Below, piece by piece: positions 32,801 through 40,460 of a stretch of 44,067 nucleotides of DNA. The stretch's first letter is position 1; each line of letters starts with the position of its first letter. A model generated the notes under the pieces. That model was not told where the DNA came from and did no database searches. It worked only from the letters and a program-made list of their open reading frames with translations. The stretch lies in assembly GCF_000468495.1 (NCBI RefSeq), contig NC_022444.1, positions 2,765,745-2,809,811 of the forward strand, written 5' to 3'. The position numbers and the translations under genes were made by a program. The stretch is from Megalodesulfovibrio gigas DSM 1382 = ATCC 19364. GTDB lineage: Bacteria > Desulfobacterota > Desulfovibrionia > Desulfovibrionales > Desulfovibrionaceae.

Positions 32801-33508
32801 ATGATAATGAAACTGCTTGCATTCCTGTTTGCCGCATGCATCATGTCCCAGACACCTCCGGCAGTTGCCGCCGGCGCACAGCCCGTCACCTGGACGGACC
32901 CCCTGAGCGGCATTGCGTTTGTCTGGATCCCGGGCGGCTGTTTCGAGATGGGCATGACGCCTGCGGAAGAAGCGGCCCTGCGCGCCTCGGTGCCTGAGCG
33001 GTTCTTTGCCAAGCACTACGGCGACGAGCCCCGCCGCCAGGCCTGCCCCGAGGGCTTCTGGATGGCCACGCGCGAGATCACCCAGGCCCAATGGACCGCC
33101 GTGACCGGCATGCCGCCCCAGCACTGCATCGATGCCCAGGGAGAAACGCTGCCCGTCACCTGGGTGCCCTGGCTTGAAGCCGCCGCCTTTGCCCGCGCCC
33201 TGAACGGGCTGCATAACGGCACCCAGTCCTTTGCCCTGCCCAGCGAGGCCCAGTGGGAGACGGCCTGCCGCCAGCAGGCTGCCGGTGGATCGGGCCGTGC
33301 CGAGGCGCTCCGAGGCCTGCTCGACGCGCCCGACGAATGGGTGGACGAGTACTACACCGCCGACGGCCAGCCCCCGGCCGTGGAAGATCCTGCCGCCATG
33401 CGTGTGCTTAAGGGCGAACGCTGCTCCAACCGCCGCGGCGCGGTGCCCGGCTATGTACACTGCGGCGTGGGGTTCCGCCTGGTGCGGCTGGCGCCAGGGC
33501 CGCAATAA
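32801..33508 (+). CDS. Secreted FGE-sulfatase (SUMF1-like) domain protein
   Basis: 235 aa with a signal peptide (MIMKLLAFLFAACIMSQTPPAVAA). The formylglycine-generating-enzyme-like fold shows FVWIPGGCFEMGM at the start, EGFWMATREITQAQWTAVTG, PVTWVPWLEAAAFARAL, FALPSEAQWETACR, and CSNRRGAVPGYVHCGVGFRLVR at the end. Most bacterial members are not true FGEs. The paired catalytic cysteines of FGE are not evident here, so enzymatic sulfatase activation is doubtful. The domain is somewhat short. AGGAG lies 12 bases before ATG 32801. Convergent with the pseudopilin operon. Confidence 0.82.
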   Translation: MIMKLLAFLFAACIMSQTPPAVAAGAQPVTWTDPLSGIAFVWIPGGCFEMGMTPAEEAALRASVPERFFAKHYGDEPRRQACPEGFWMATREITQAQWTAVTGMPPQHCIDAQGETLPVTWVPWLEAAAFARALNGLHNGTQSFALPSEAQWETACRQQAAGGSGRAEALRGLLDAPDEWVDEYYTADGQPPAVEDPAAMRVLKGERCSNRRGAVPGYVHCGVGFRLVRLAPGPQ

Positions 33509-33536
33509 TTCCGCATCTCCCTGCCCTGGCGGGAGT

Positions 33537-33565
33537 GGCGGGAGCCTGTGCGTCAGGCTCCCGCC
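33537..33565. terminator. Strong hairpin between convergent genes
   Basis: A perfect 12-bp stem GGCGGGAGCCTG/CAGGCTCCCGCC with the loop TGCGT lies 28 bases after the FGE-like gene and 21 bases after the end of the pseudopilin operon on the other strand. There is no T-run. It probably serves as a shared 3' end. Confidence 0.65.
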
Positions 33566-33586
33566 GGGGGGAAGGCTCGTCTGTCC

Positions 33587-36067
33587 TCAGTCGTCAAAGT
33601 CGTTGCATTCCGCACAGGCGCGTTCATCGATGGGAATATCCTTCGGTGCGCGGAACTGCATGATGATATTGCTGAAGTTGGCCTCCTGCGTGGCGCCGCC
33701 CGTGGCCTGGGTGATCCCGAGCAGGAAGGTGTCGAACTTGTTGTGGTCCGCTGTACTCAGATAAAAGGTGCGTTCCAGGGCTGGCGGGTTCTTATCGGTA
33801 TCCAAGTCCCCGGACGTATCCGCGAAGTACGAGTTGATGTACTTTGGGCAGTAGTTGGCCTTGTCGGCGGTTGACGGGTTGTCGCATCGCCGCACCCAGA
33901 CGATCATCCGATACGGATGGTAGGGATTGGAGGCGTCGCCATGGGTGCCGTCGGTCACCGTTGCGTCAGGGTCATAGACGTCCGCCTCAAAGTCTGCCTT
34001 GCCGCGGTGCACTTCCATACGGATGGCGAGGTTCTGCTTAAACAGCTTCCAGTTTGTGGAGTTGCCCATGACCTCCGCCCCGTTGTCATAGCTGGTGGGA
34101 TTGGCACTGTCAGTGATGACGGGGAAGACGGCGGACTCATAGGTCCTCGACGTATTGTTGGCCAGCTTGCCCGCCCGCTGAAAATTGGGCGGATCGAAGA
34201 GGACGTAGAAAATCATGTCCCTGGAGGAGTCCGTACTCCAGTTGGACCCGTTGTACGTGGCGAAGTTGCCGGGATGCGTCGGCGCGGTGCTATCCACCTG
34301 CACGCGCAGGTTGCTGTCTGAGTTGCTGGTGCCATATTCCAGCACCAGGGCGTACCACCCCGGCGTCAGCAAGTCGGATTTGCTGGTGCTCCAGGTGCCG
34401 GTAAAGTTGAAGCCGACGAACACCGCAGTGCCATCGGTGTAGATGCATTCCTTGGTGCTGGAGGAGGTGGTGCCGTCCGTGGGCAGGATGCGGTCGGTGA
34501 CGGTGTCAGTATTGGCAGTGCTTTCGGCCAGATACCCGCCCGTGGGCACACGGCCGGACCCGGATGTCGTGGTGGCGTAGATATATGCCTTCAGGTTCTT
34601 GCCAATTTTCGTGCCGGCCGGGGTGCGCAGGTAGATGTGTGCCTGGGCAGGACGCAGCGGCTCCTCCAGATAAAACGTCTGCGCCACCCGCCGGACAGAC
34701 GACGTGCGCATGGTCACTTCATTGTCGCGGTTGGCGACAGGATTATGGTACTGCAGAGGGTTCCACATCCAGCTTTCGCGGGTGTGCTGGTTGTCGTCAT
34801 AGGTGGAGGAGCCGGCAGCGTTGGAGTATTTCCCGCCTGTGGACGCGGAATACGCGCTGGTGCTTTCTGCCTTGTACCAGGCGCAGCCCCAGGGCAGATC
34901 CAATCCCCAGCCGACGAACGCGATATGGTCAAAGGCGCCCGGGCCAGAGCCGCCGCCATAGTCGTAGCGGCTGGCCCCTGTTGGCTCTGTTTTACGATAC
35001 CAATATTGCGACTTGGACTGGTTGTTGGAGTACCCGCAGATCCTTTTCCCTTCGTTGCCGTAGTTGTCGATTTCCACCCCCAGCTTGGGCGCCTGGATGC
35101 CGTCGGCTCCAGGATCGACAAATCTGGTCAGGGTCGATCCGGAATACACCCGCGAGTCTCCGGCATAGGCGATCATTTCGCCCCATTTCGAGTTCCCACC
35201 CACGGCGTACTTGTCGTTGTTGTCGCCGTTGAACAGGGTGATGACCAGCCCGTCGGCATCGTTTTGTTCATACCAGACGGTCATGAAGAAGCGCATGCCG
35301 AGCTTGAAGTCGCACTCGCCCTCCACGCAGGTATTGTACTTGAAGTTACGACTGCCGGTGAAGGTGGCGATGCCGAAGTTGTTGAACTCGCCCGCGCCCA
35401 CGCTGAAGGCGTTGGGGCCGTCCACCTCGCCAGGCGTCACTTCCTTGCCGTCGGAGCCGCCGTATTCCGACTCCGACGCCGAGCCACGACGCGCCCGGCT
35501 GCTGTAGGAGATGTCGTCCTTGCCATCGACCTTTTTCGTGCCCTGCTTGGTGGGATCCGAATTGATGACTGTGAAATCCTCGAAGTCTTCCTGCACGGAG
35601 CTGGCAATAGCGGAAGAATCCTCCTGGGCCTCGCCCTCCATGTAATAGGTCGCCTCGCGGGCTGTGCCCGGGGCGGCAACGCCGAGAATGCCGGCCTGCA
35701 CCTTGAGGCTGGTGAGCCGCTGCACGGAGGTGAAGGTGTACTGCCCGATGAGGTTGCCCTGGTCGTCATGCACCTCGAAGATCTGGTCCTTCAGGCTTCG
35801 GTGATTCGTGGGCACGGTGTTCAGATAAGCCAGGCCTGCCATGGCGACGTAGCGGGCCTGCATGATGTAATGCTCGCGCAGCTGACTAAACTGCGTGGTG
35901 GAGGTGATGGACACCATGGCCGCCGCAACGGCGGCCACCACGGTGATGATGATGGTGACATACACCAGCGAGAAGCCCTGCATGGTGCCGTGCGCAGTCC
36001 GGCAGGCAGTCTTGGACGCAGGAGATGGCTGGCCCCCTGGACATGAAATGGAAGTGGCGACGTACAT
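33587..36067 (-). CDS. Large PilX/GspK-like prepilin with lectin-like region
   Basis: 826 aa. AGGAG 8 bases before ATG 36067 fixes the start. A long leader of 31 residues ends in QG, followed by FSLVYVTIIITVVAAVAAAMVS, a class III prepilin signal and helix in which the usual Glu5 is Tyr36. Lack of Glu5 is a mark of GspK, the tip pseudopilin. A pilin-like part (about 60-165) leads to a region (about 215-460) resembling L-type/ConA-like lectins (ADGLVITLFNGDN, KLGVEIDNYGNEGK), then about 360 further beta-rich, Ser/Thr-rich residues with Cys pairs. By position and size it may be the filament tip adhesin. Last gene of the sigma-led operon, 26 bases after the previous gene. Confidence 0.78.
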   Translation of the reverse strand: MYVATSISCPGGQPSPASKTACRTAHGTMQGFSLVYVTIIITVVAAVAAAMVSITSTTQFSQLREHYIMQARYVAMAGLAYLNTVPTNHRSLKDQIFEVHDDQGNLIGQYTFTSVQRLTSLKVQAGILGVAAPGTAREATYYMEGEAQEDSSAIASSVQEDFEDFTVINSDPTKQGTKKVDGKDDISYSSRARRGSASESEYGGSDGKEVTPGEVDGPNAFSVGAGEFNNFGIATFTGSRNFKYNTCVEGECDFKLGMRFFMTVWYEQNDADGLVITLFNGDNNDKYAVGGNSKWGEMIAYAGDSRVYSGSTLTRFVDPGADGIQAPKLGVEIDNYGNEGKRICGYSNNQSKSQYWYRKTEPTGASRYDYGGGSGPGAFDHIAFVGWGLDLPWGCAWYKAESTSAYSASTGGKYSNAAGSSTYDDNQHTRESWMWNPLQYHNPVANRDNEVTMRTSSVRRVAQTFYLEEPLRPAQAHIYLRTPAGTKIGKNLKAYIYATTTSGSGRVPTGGYLAESTANTDTVTDRILPTDGTTSSSTKECIYTDGTAVFVGFNFTGTWSTSKSDLLTPGWYALVLEYGTSNSDSNLRVQVDSTAPTHPGNFATYNGSNWSTDSSRDMIFYVLFDPPNFQRAGKLANNTSRTYESAVFPVITDSANPTSYDNGAEVMGNSTNWKLFKQNLAIRMEVHRGKADFEADVYDPDATVTDGTHGDASNPYHPYRMIVWVRRCDNPSTADKANYCPKYINSYFADTSGDLDTDKNPPALERTFYLSTADHNKFDTFLLGITQATGGATQEANFSNIIMQFRAPKDIPIDERACAECNDFDD

Positions 36068-36093
36068 AAGAAGTGCTCCTGATTGCGAAGCGG

Positions 36094-36627
36094 CTAGGAG
36101 AAATGGAAAATGACGGGCTGAATGCGGGTGGTGAAGGTTCTTTGGCTTCTTCCGCTCCCCCCACCGGTATCCGCCCCGCCCACAGTCACTTCCACTTCTA
36201 TGACTTCCGTTGTGGCGTTGTTGAAGCTCGATGTCGGATTGCACGTCGTATCGCTGGTGGTGCAATAGCGGAGGGTGAAGCCAAGCACATTATCCAGCAG
36301 AACATCACCATCGAGCAGCAGGTTGTCGTTGGTGTACGTCAGGGTCACGGGATTCAGCACGCCATCGGCGAACTTGAACCGGGGCCGATAGGTGATGCTG
36401 GTTTGCGTGCCGGCAGTGACTTCCGCCAGATGCTGCAATTCCACATACATTCTGCTCAGGGCCACCTGGGTTTTCTGGGCCATTCGCAAATGGTCCGTGG
36501 ACATGACATATGAGCGCATGACCTCGGCCATGCCCATGGTTCCCGCAGCTGCCACCATCCCCAGGATGACCAGCGCAGCGACCATTTCCACCAGGGAAAA
36601 TCCGCGTTGTGTTGCCCGAATCCGCAT
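36094..36627 (-). CDS. PilW/GspJ-like prepilin
   Basis: 177 aa. Leader MRIRATQRG with cleavage before FSLVEMVAALVILGMVAAAGTM: intact Gly-1, Glu5 and hydrophobic helix. The rest is a small beta-rich pilin domain (SYVMSTDHLRMAQKTQVAL, then ITYRPRFKFADGVLN, and two Cys in RYCTTSDTTCNP that may form a disulfide). Starts 9 bases after the preceding pseudopilin stop. Third pseudopilin of the operon; matches the J/W position of HIJK-type sets. Confidence 0.85.
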   Translation of the reverse strand: MRIRATQRGFSLVEMVAALVILGMVAAAGTMGMAEVMRSYVMSTDHLRMAQKTQVALSRMYVELQHLAEVTAGTQTSITYRPRFKFADGVLNPVTLTYTNDNLLLDGDVLLDNVLGFTLRYCTTSDTTCNPTSSFNNATTEVIEVEVTVGGADTGGGSGRSQRTFTTRIQPVIFHFS

Positions 36628-36636
36628 GCTCGTCTC

Positions 36637-37176
36637 CTATCTGCCAATAAACAGGGTCATCTGCTGGGGATTGACCGTGCTGTTGCTCTGCAACACCACC
36701 CGCAGCTGCTGCATGTCCAGGGTGTCCGTATCCTGCACTTGCACGCATTCGATGTCCGTAATGGTGATGTTGCCATACTTGCTGGCATTGGCCTCCAGTT
36801 CCGTCTGAAACAGCATCAGCGCAGAAAAGTGGCCAGCCCCTTCCTCCACGGCTGTGGCATTGTTTCTGGGGTTGTACCGCGGCATGCTGGCGTTGCACAC
36901 GTCAAAGTCTTCCGGCGGGGAATCCAGCCAGCTGCGCGCATAGTTGTTGTAGTAGTCCGCCAGGATGTTTTCCATGGCATATTCCAGGCTCTTGTCCGCC
37001 CGCAGGGATTGCACGGGCGCGTCAATGGTGGTCCCTGTCTGCATGAAGGAAAAGACCGCCGCCCCGACAACGGCCAGCAGGCTCAGGGTGGCGATGGTGT
37101 CGACCAACGTGAAGCCGGTCGCCGGAGAGATGTGCCGCGGGGGGCCGGCGGCTGCCGCGCGAAGAGAGCTGCTCAT
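36637..37176 (-). CDS. PilV/GspI-like prepilin
   Basis: 179 aa. The start at 37176 overlaps the previous stop (ATGA). Leader MSSSLRAAAAGPPRHISPATG with cleavage before FTLVDTIATLSLLAVVGAAVFSF. Asp stands at position 5 in place of Glu, a conservative change. The soluble part has ADYYNNYARSWLDSP and two Cys. Second pseudopilin of the operon. Confidence 0.82.
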   Translation of the reverse strand: MSSSLRAAAAGPPRHISPATGFTLVDTIATLSLLAVVGAAVFSFMQTGTTIDAPVQSLRADKSLEYAMENILADYYNNYARSWLDSPPEDFDVCNASMPRYNPRNNATAVEEGAGHFSALMLFQTELEANASKYGNITITDIECVQVQDTDTLDMQQLRVVLQSNSTVNPQQMTLFIGR

Positions 37177-37685
37177 TGGATGAACCCCGTATTTTGCGTC
37201 AGAACGAAACTGCCCACACTTGACCCAGAGGGCAACGCACTGGCCTGCACCGTAACGGTGGTGTCGGCGGTCAATGCCACGCCCTGGCAGTCGCACGGTT
37301 GTCCGCGGTTGTTGAAGGCGATGTTCTGTGAGCCGAACAGGGACACCCCGTGGGGAACGCCATACGTGACGGAATCGTGCCCAGGGATGCGCACCAGGCG
37401 CACGTCATCCGGCTGCGCGGTGCAGTTGCGCTGCAGTTCATAGGTGTCGCCGTTGATATTGATATTCCAGAGTTCGTCATCACCCATGGCCATGACCTGG
37501 GCAAAGCGCAAGGTGGCCTGCAGGGCCTGCACCTCGGCATGGTAATTGACCTCCATCGTATTGAACCGCGTGGCGACGAAGCCGGCAAGCAGACCAAGGA
37601 TGATCAACGTGACGACCAGTTCTATCAAGGTGAACCCGGCCTGCATCCAGGAACGGGCGACTGCGCAATGGACCTGCTCAGGCAT
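37173..37685 (-). CDS. FimT/GspH-like prepilin
   Basis: 170 aa. Leader MPEQVHCAVARSWMQAG with cleavage before FTLIELVVTLIILGLLAGFVATRF, a textbook type IV prepilin N-terminus with Glu5. The rest (EVQALQATLRFAQVMAMGDDELWNI) is typical of FimT/GspH minor pilins. Its start overlaps the anti-sigma gene end by 8 bases, and its stop overlaps the next start by 4, so the set is translationally coupled. First of four pseudopilins. Confidence 0.88.
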   Translation of the reverse strand: MPEQVHCAVARSWMQAGFTLIELVVTLIILGLLAGFVATRFNTMEVNYHAEVQALQATLRFAQVMAMGDDELWNININGDTYELQRNCTAQPDDVRLVRIPGHDSVTYGVPHGVSLFGSQNIAFNNRGQPCDCQGVALTADTTVTVQASALPSGSSVGSFVLTQNTGFIQ

Positions 37686-38370
37686 GGCGTCGTTCTCCTG
37701 CACATGTGAACAAAATGGTTCCAAGAAACGATCCCAACACCAGACCGCAGCCAGACAAGGCCACGGCGGCAAGCACTGCGCCGTGTGCCGCAAAGCTGGC
37801 GGCAATGCCCAGCCCGTTGCCCAGCACCACTGCCATGTACACCACCAGGCCCAGCCGGGCCAGGGCGCGGGTTGCAGGCGTGCGCCGGGCGGCCAGCATC
37901 CCCAGGCAGAACAGCAGCGCGGCCAGCGCATAGGCCAGCTCCGGCTGACGTCCCACCAGACTGGGAAACATGTGCGCATAGCCCTGCAGCTCTGCCGCCA
38001 GCACCAGCCCCATGCCCACATGCAGCAGCCCGACAAAATGGAAAAAATAATGACACCGCCCGGCGGTGGCGGCAATGATGCGTCCCGGCAGCCAGGCCGC
38101 GACGCCAAGCTGGCGCTGGTACCAGTCCTGCAGTCGCCCGCCCAGGCCCGGACGCCTGAGGGGCACCCCGGCCATGACCCGGCTGCACAGCCCCGGGGGC
38201 GGCAGGGCGCGCTCGCCGTGGCGCAGCACAAGGGCCAGGCCCTCCAGCTCCGCCAGACAGCCCGCCACGTCCCCGCCAGCAGGCAGGACAGCGCGCAACT
38301 CGTGGCGCTCCTCGCTGGTCAGGCCACGAACCGCCGGCTGCAGGGTTTCGTTCTCCAGTTCATGTCGCAT
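37678..38370 (-). CDS. Putative membrane anti-sigma factor
   Basis: 230 aa. A soluble N-terminus of about 100 residues (MRHELENETLQPAVRGLTSEERHEL, acidic/helical) is followed by about four or five membrane helices (FFHFVGLLHVGMGLVLAAEL, LAYALAALLFCLGMLA, LVVYMAVVLGNGLGIAASF, LAAVALSGCGLVLGSFLGTIL). CGGAG lies 5 bases before ATG 38370. No HxxxCxxC zinc motif is seen. The anti-sigma role is inferred from its place 37 bases after an ECF sigma gene and its soluble-plus-membrane layout. Confidence 0.65.
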   Translation of the reverse strand: MRHELENETLQPAVRGLTSEERHELRAVLPAGGDVAGCLAELEGLALVLRHGERALPPPGLCSRVMAGVPLRRPGLGGRLQDWYQRQLGVAAWLPGRIIAATAGRCHYFFHFVGLLHVGMGLVLAAELQGYAHMFPSLVGRQPELAYALAALLFCLGMLAARRTPATRALARLGLVVYMAVVLGNGLGIAASFAAHGAVLAAVALSGCGLVLGSFLGTILFTCAGERRHA

Positions 38371-38407
38371 CAAAACTCCGTCCGGTGTTTCCCGTGTCTT
38401 CCCGATC

Positions 38408-39016
38408 TCAACCCCGTACATGGCCGGGCAGGGTTTCCCGCAATCTGGCCAGCCCGCGATAGACCCGCATCTTGGCCGCCTGTTCGGAAATTCCCAGCAC
38501 TTCCGCCAGCTCCCTGAATGAAAGATCCTCGGTGAACCGCAACACCAGCGCTTCGCGCAGCTCCAGGGGCAACTGCATGAGATGCTGCGCAAGGGTGCGG
38601 CCCTGCTCGGTGCGAAACAACATCTCCTCGCCATCCGATGCAGCCATCCGGGCCTCGAAGGCGGTTCCGGCGGTCATGCTGGCGTCGTCCTCGGGCGGGC
38701 TGCCCTCCTCCACCAGATGCGCGCAGCCCGTCACCATCCGGCGTCCCCGCTTGTTTTGCCGAAACGCCGCATGGCGGCAGATGGCGAACATCCAGGGCGT
38801 CAGCCGGACGCCCGGCTCCAGCCGGAAGGTGCCGAGCTTGTCGTACATGCGGACAAAGGTTTCCTGGACCAGATCTTCCGCCTGATCCGCAGACCCGGTA
38901 AGCACGTACGCCATGTGAAAGAGCGGGTGCTGATACGCCTCCACCAGCAGCGCGAACGCCTCGCGGTCCCCGGCGAGCACCTGGCGGATGATGGAGTGTT
39001 CGCGTTCCTGGTCCAT
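38408..39016 (-). CDS. ECF-family RNA polymerase sigma factor
   Basis: 202 aa from ATG 39016. Sigma region 2 includes LVEAYQHPLFHMAYVLTGSADQAEDLVQETFVRMYDKL. A linker with PWMFAICRHAAFRQNKRGRR follows. Sigma region 4 is LPLELREALVLRFTEDLSFRELAEVLGISEQAAKMRVYRGLARLRE, with the helix-turn-helix. A TTG 33 bases upstream is also open. It heads the anti-sigma/pseudopilin operon and most likely directs its transcription. Direct repeats lie just upstream of the start. Confidence 0.93.
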   Translation of the reverse strand: MDQEREHSIIRQVLAGDREAFALLVEAYQHPLFHMAYVLTGSADQAEDLVQETFVRMYDKLGTFRLEPGVRLTPWMFAICRHAAFRQNKRGRRMVTGCAHLVEEGSPPEDDASMTAGTAFEARMAASDGEEMLFRTEQGRTLAQHLMQLPLELREALVLRFTEDLSFRELAEVLGISEQAAKMRVYRGLARLRETLPGHVRG

Positions 39017-39025
39017 GCTGTTGAA

Positions 39026-39052
39026 GACAATAGTCCCGAGGGGGCGCAATAG
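39026..39052 (-). promoter_or_regulatory. Direct repeat upstream of ECF sigma gene
   Basis: Read on the minus strand, GACTATTG occurs twice (39052-39045 and 39033-39026), 19 bases apart, ending 9 bases before the sigma start codon. The spacing of roughly two helical turns fits either tandem factor binding or the two elements of an autoregulated promoter with a very short leader. Confidence 0.35.
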
Positions 39053-39130
39053 TCACAGATTTTTTTACCATGCGTTAATCTTTTCGAAGCGCCCTTGCCT
39101 TGTCTGCAGTCCTGCCGCTAGAGTCCCGCC

Positions 39131-40351
39131 ATGTGGTTGAGCCTCAAGATCGCCCTGGCCTCCCTGGCCGTGCACAAGCTGCGGACCATCCTGGCCATGC
39201 TGGGCGTGTTTCTTGGCGCATTGGCCCTCACCGGGGTGCAGCACGTCTCCAAGTCCATGGTCCGGCAGGCCGAGATGGAAACGGAGAAACTCGGTCCCAA
39301 TCTGTTCGCCGCCGTCTCCGGCCAGGTGCGCTTCCGCCGCAGCGGCGCCACCACCGGCACCCTGGCCCATACCTTCACCATCGCCGACGCCCTCACCCTG
39401 CAGGGGTCGTTGCCGGGCGTGCTGGCTGGCTCGCCCTTTGCCCAGAAAAGCATTCCCCTGAAGTTCAACGCCATCCAGATTGCGGCCACCCTGGTGGGTG
39501 TATGGCCGGACTACGCCCGGGTGCGCAGCCTGGAGATGGCCCACGGCCGCTTCATCACGCCGCAGGACGAAGCCGGCCGGGCCATGGTCTGCGTGCTGGG
39601 CTGGGCCATCGCCGAGCGGCTGTTCGACGACCCCGCCCGCGCCGTGGGCCAAAGCATCCGCGCCTATCGCGCCACCCTGCACGTGGTGGGCGTCTCCTCG
39701 CCCAAAGGTGCAGACCTTGCCGGCAGCAACCAGGACGAGCAGGCTTATGTGCCCCTGGACACCTTCATGCGCAGGCTGTCCAATCAGGACTGGATCAACG
39801 GCGTCTACCTGGAGCTGGCCCCCACGGCAGACAAGGCCGCCCTCAAGACGGCCGCCGCGGAGATGCTGCGCCAACGCCACCGCATCGGCCCCGGCCAGCG
39901 CGAGGATTTCAGCGTGCTCACCGCGGAAGACACCATCCGCCTGCAGCGCCAGGCCCTGGATCTGGTGGGCACCCTGGGGCTCATCAGCTCCAGCATCTCC
40001 TTTTCCGTGGGCGGATTGGGGATTCTGTCCATCATGATCCTGCTGGTGCGGGCCCGGCGGCTGGAAATTGGCGTACGCCGCGCCGCCGGTGCCCGGCGTG
40101 CGGACATCATCCGTCAGTTCCTGCTGGAAGCCGGCCTCATGGCTGGTGTGGGCGGGTTGCTGGGTGTGGCCGGAGCCATGCTCCTCATGTTCGCCGCGGC
40201 GCAGTTCGGGAAACTGCCCTTTGTGGCCGACCCGCTGCTGCTGGCTGGCGCCCTGGCCGGCTCCACACTCCTGGGGCTGGCTGCCGGCGCCTATCCTGCC
40301 TGGCATGCCTCCCGCCTGCAGATCCTCGACGTGCTCAAACCGGGCGCGTAA
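39131..40351 (+). CDS. MacB/FtsX-type ABC transporter permease
   Basis: 406 aa. An N-terminal helix (HKLRTILAMLGVFLGALALTGV), a periplasmic MacB_PCD-like domain of about 230 residues (LEMAHGRFITPQDEAG, FDDPARAVGQSIRA), and a C-terminal FtsX domain with three helices (SFSVGGLGILSIMILLV, RRLEIGVRRAAGARRADIIRQFLLEA, LLGLAAGAYPAWHASRLQILDVLKPG). This fold belongs to mechanotransmission exporters for peptides, lipoproteins or drugs. No ATPase or membrane-fusion gene is beside it. Divergent from the ECF sigma gene, with 114 bases between start codons. Confidence 0.88.
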   Translation: MWLSLKIALASLAVHKLRTILAMLGVFLGALALTGVQHVSKSMVRQAEMETEKLGPNLFAAVSGQVRFRRSGATTGTLAHTFTIADALTLQGSLPGVLAGSPFAQKSIPLKFNAIQIAATLVGVWPDYARVRSLEMAHGRFITPQDEAGRAMVCVLGWAIAERLFDDPARAVGQSIRAYRATLHVVGVSSPKGADLAGSNQDEQAYVPLDTFMRRLSNQDWINGVYLELAPTADKAALKTAAAEMLRQRHRIGPGQREDFSVLTAEDTIRLQRQALDLVGTLGLISSSISFSVGGLGILSIMILLVRARRLEIGVRRAAGARRADIIRQFLLEAGLMAGVGGLLGVAGAMLLMFAAAQFGKLPFVADPLLLAGALAGSTLLGLAAGAYPAWHASRLQILDVLKPGA

Positions 40352-40460
40352 TCCCGCCACTGCGTATTTCCCCCTAAAACTGACGGATTGACTGCCGCCC
40401 CAAAGTTGATAGGTTCCCCCTGCAATTGCGCGACAGAATTATACGCCGGGAGATATCAAC

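Noticed and set aside
40373-40400. FliA (sigma-28) promoter before the chemoreceptor
   Set aside because: TAAA and GCCG are at the right spacing, but the rest of the -10 (CCCC for ATAA) does not fit.
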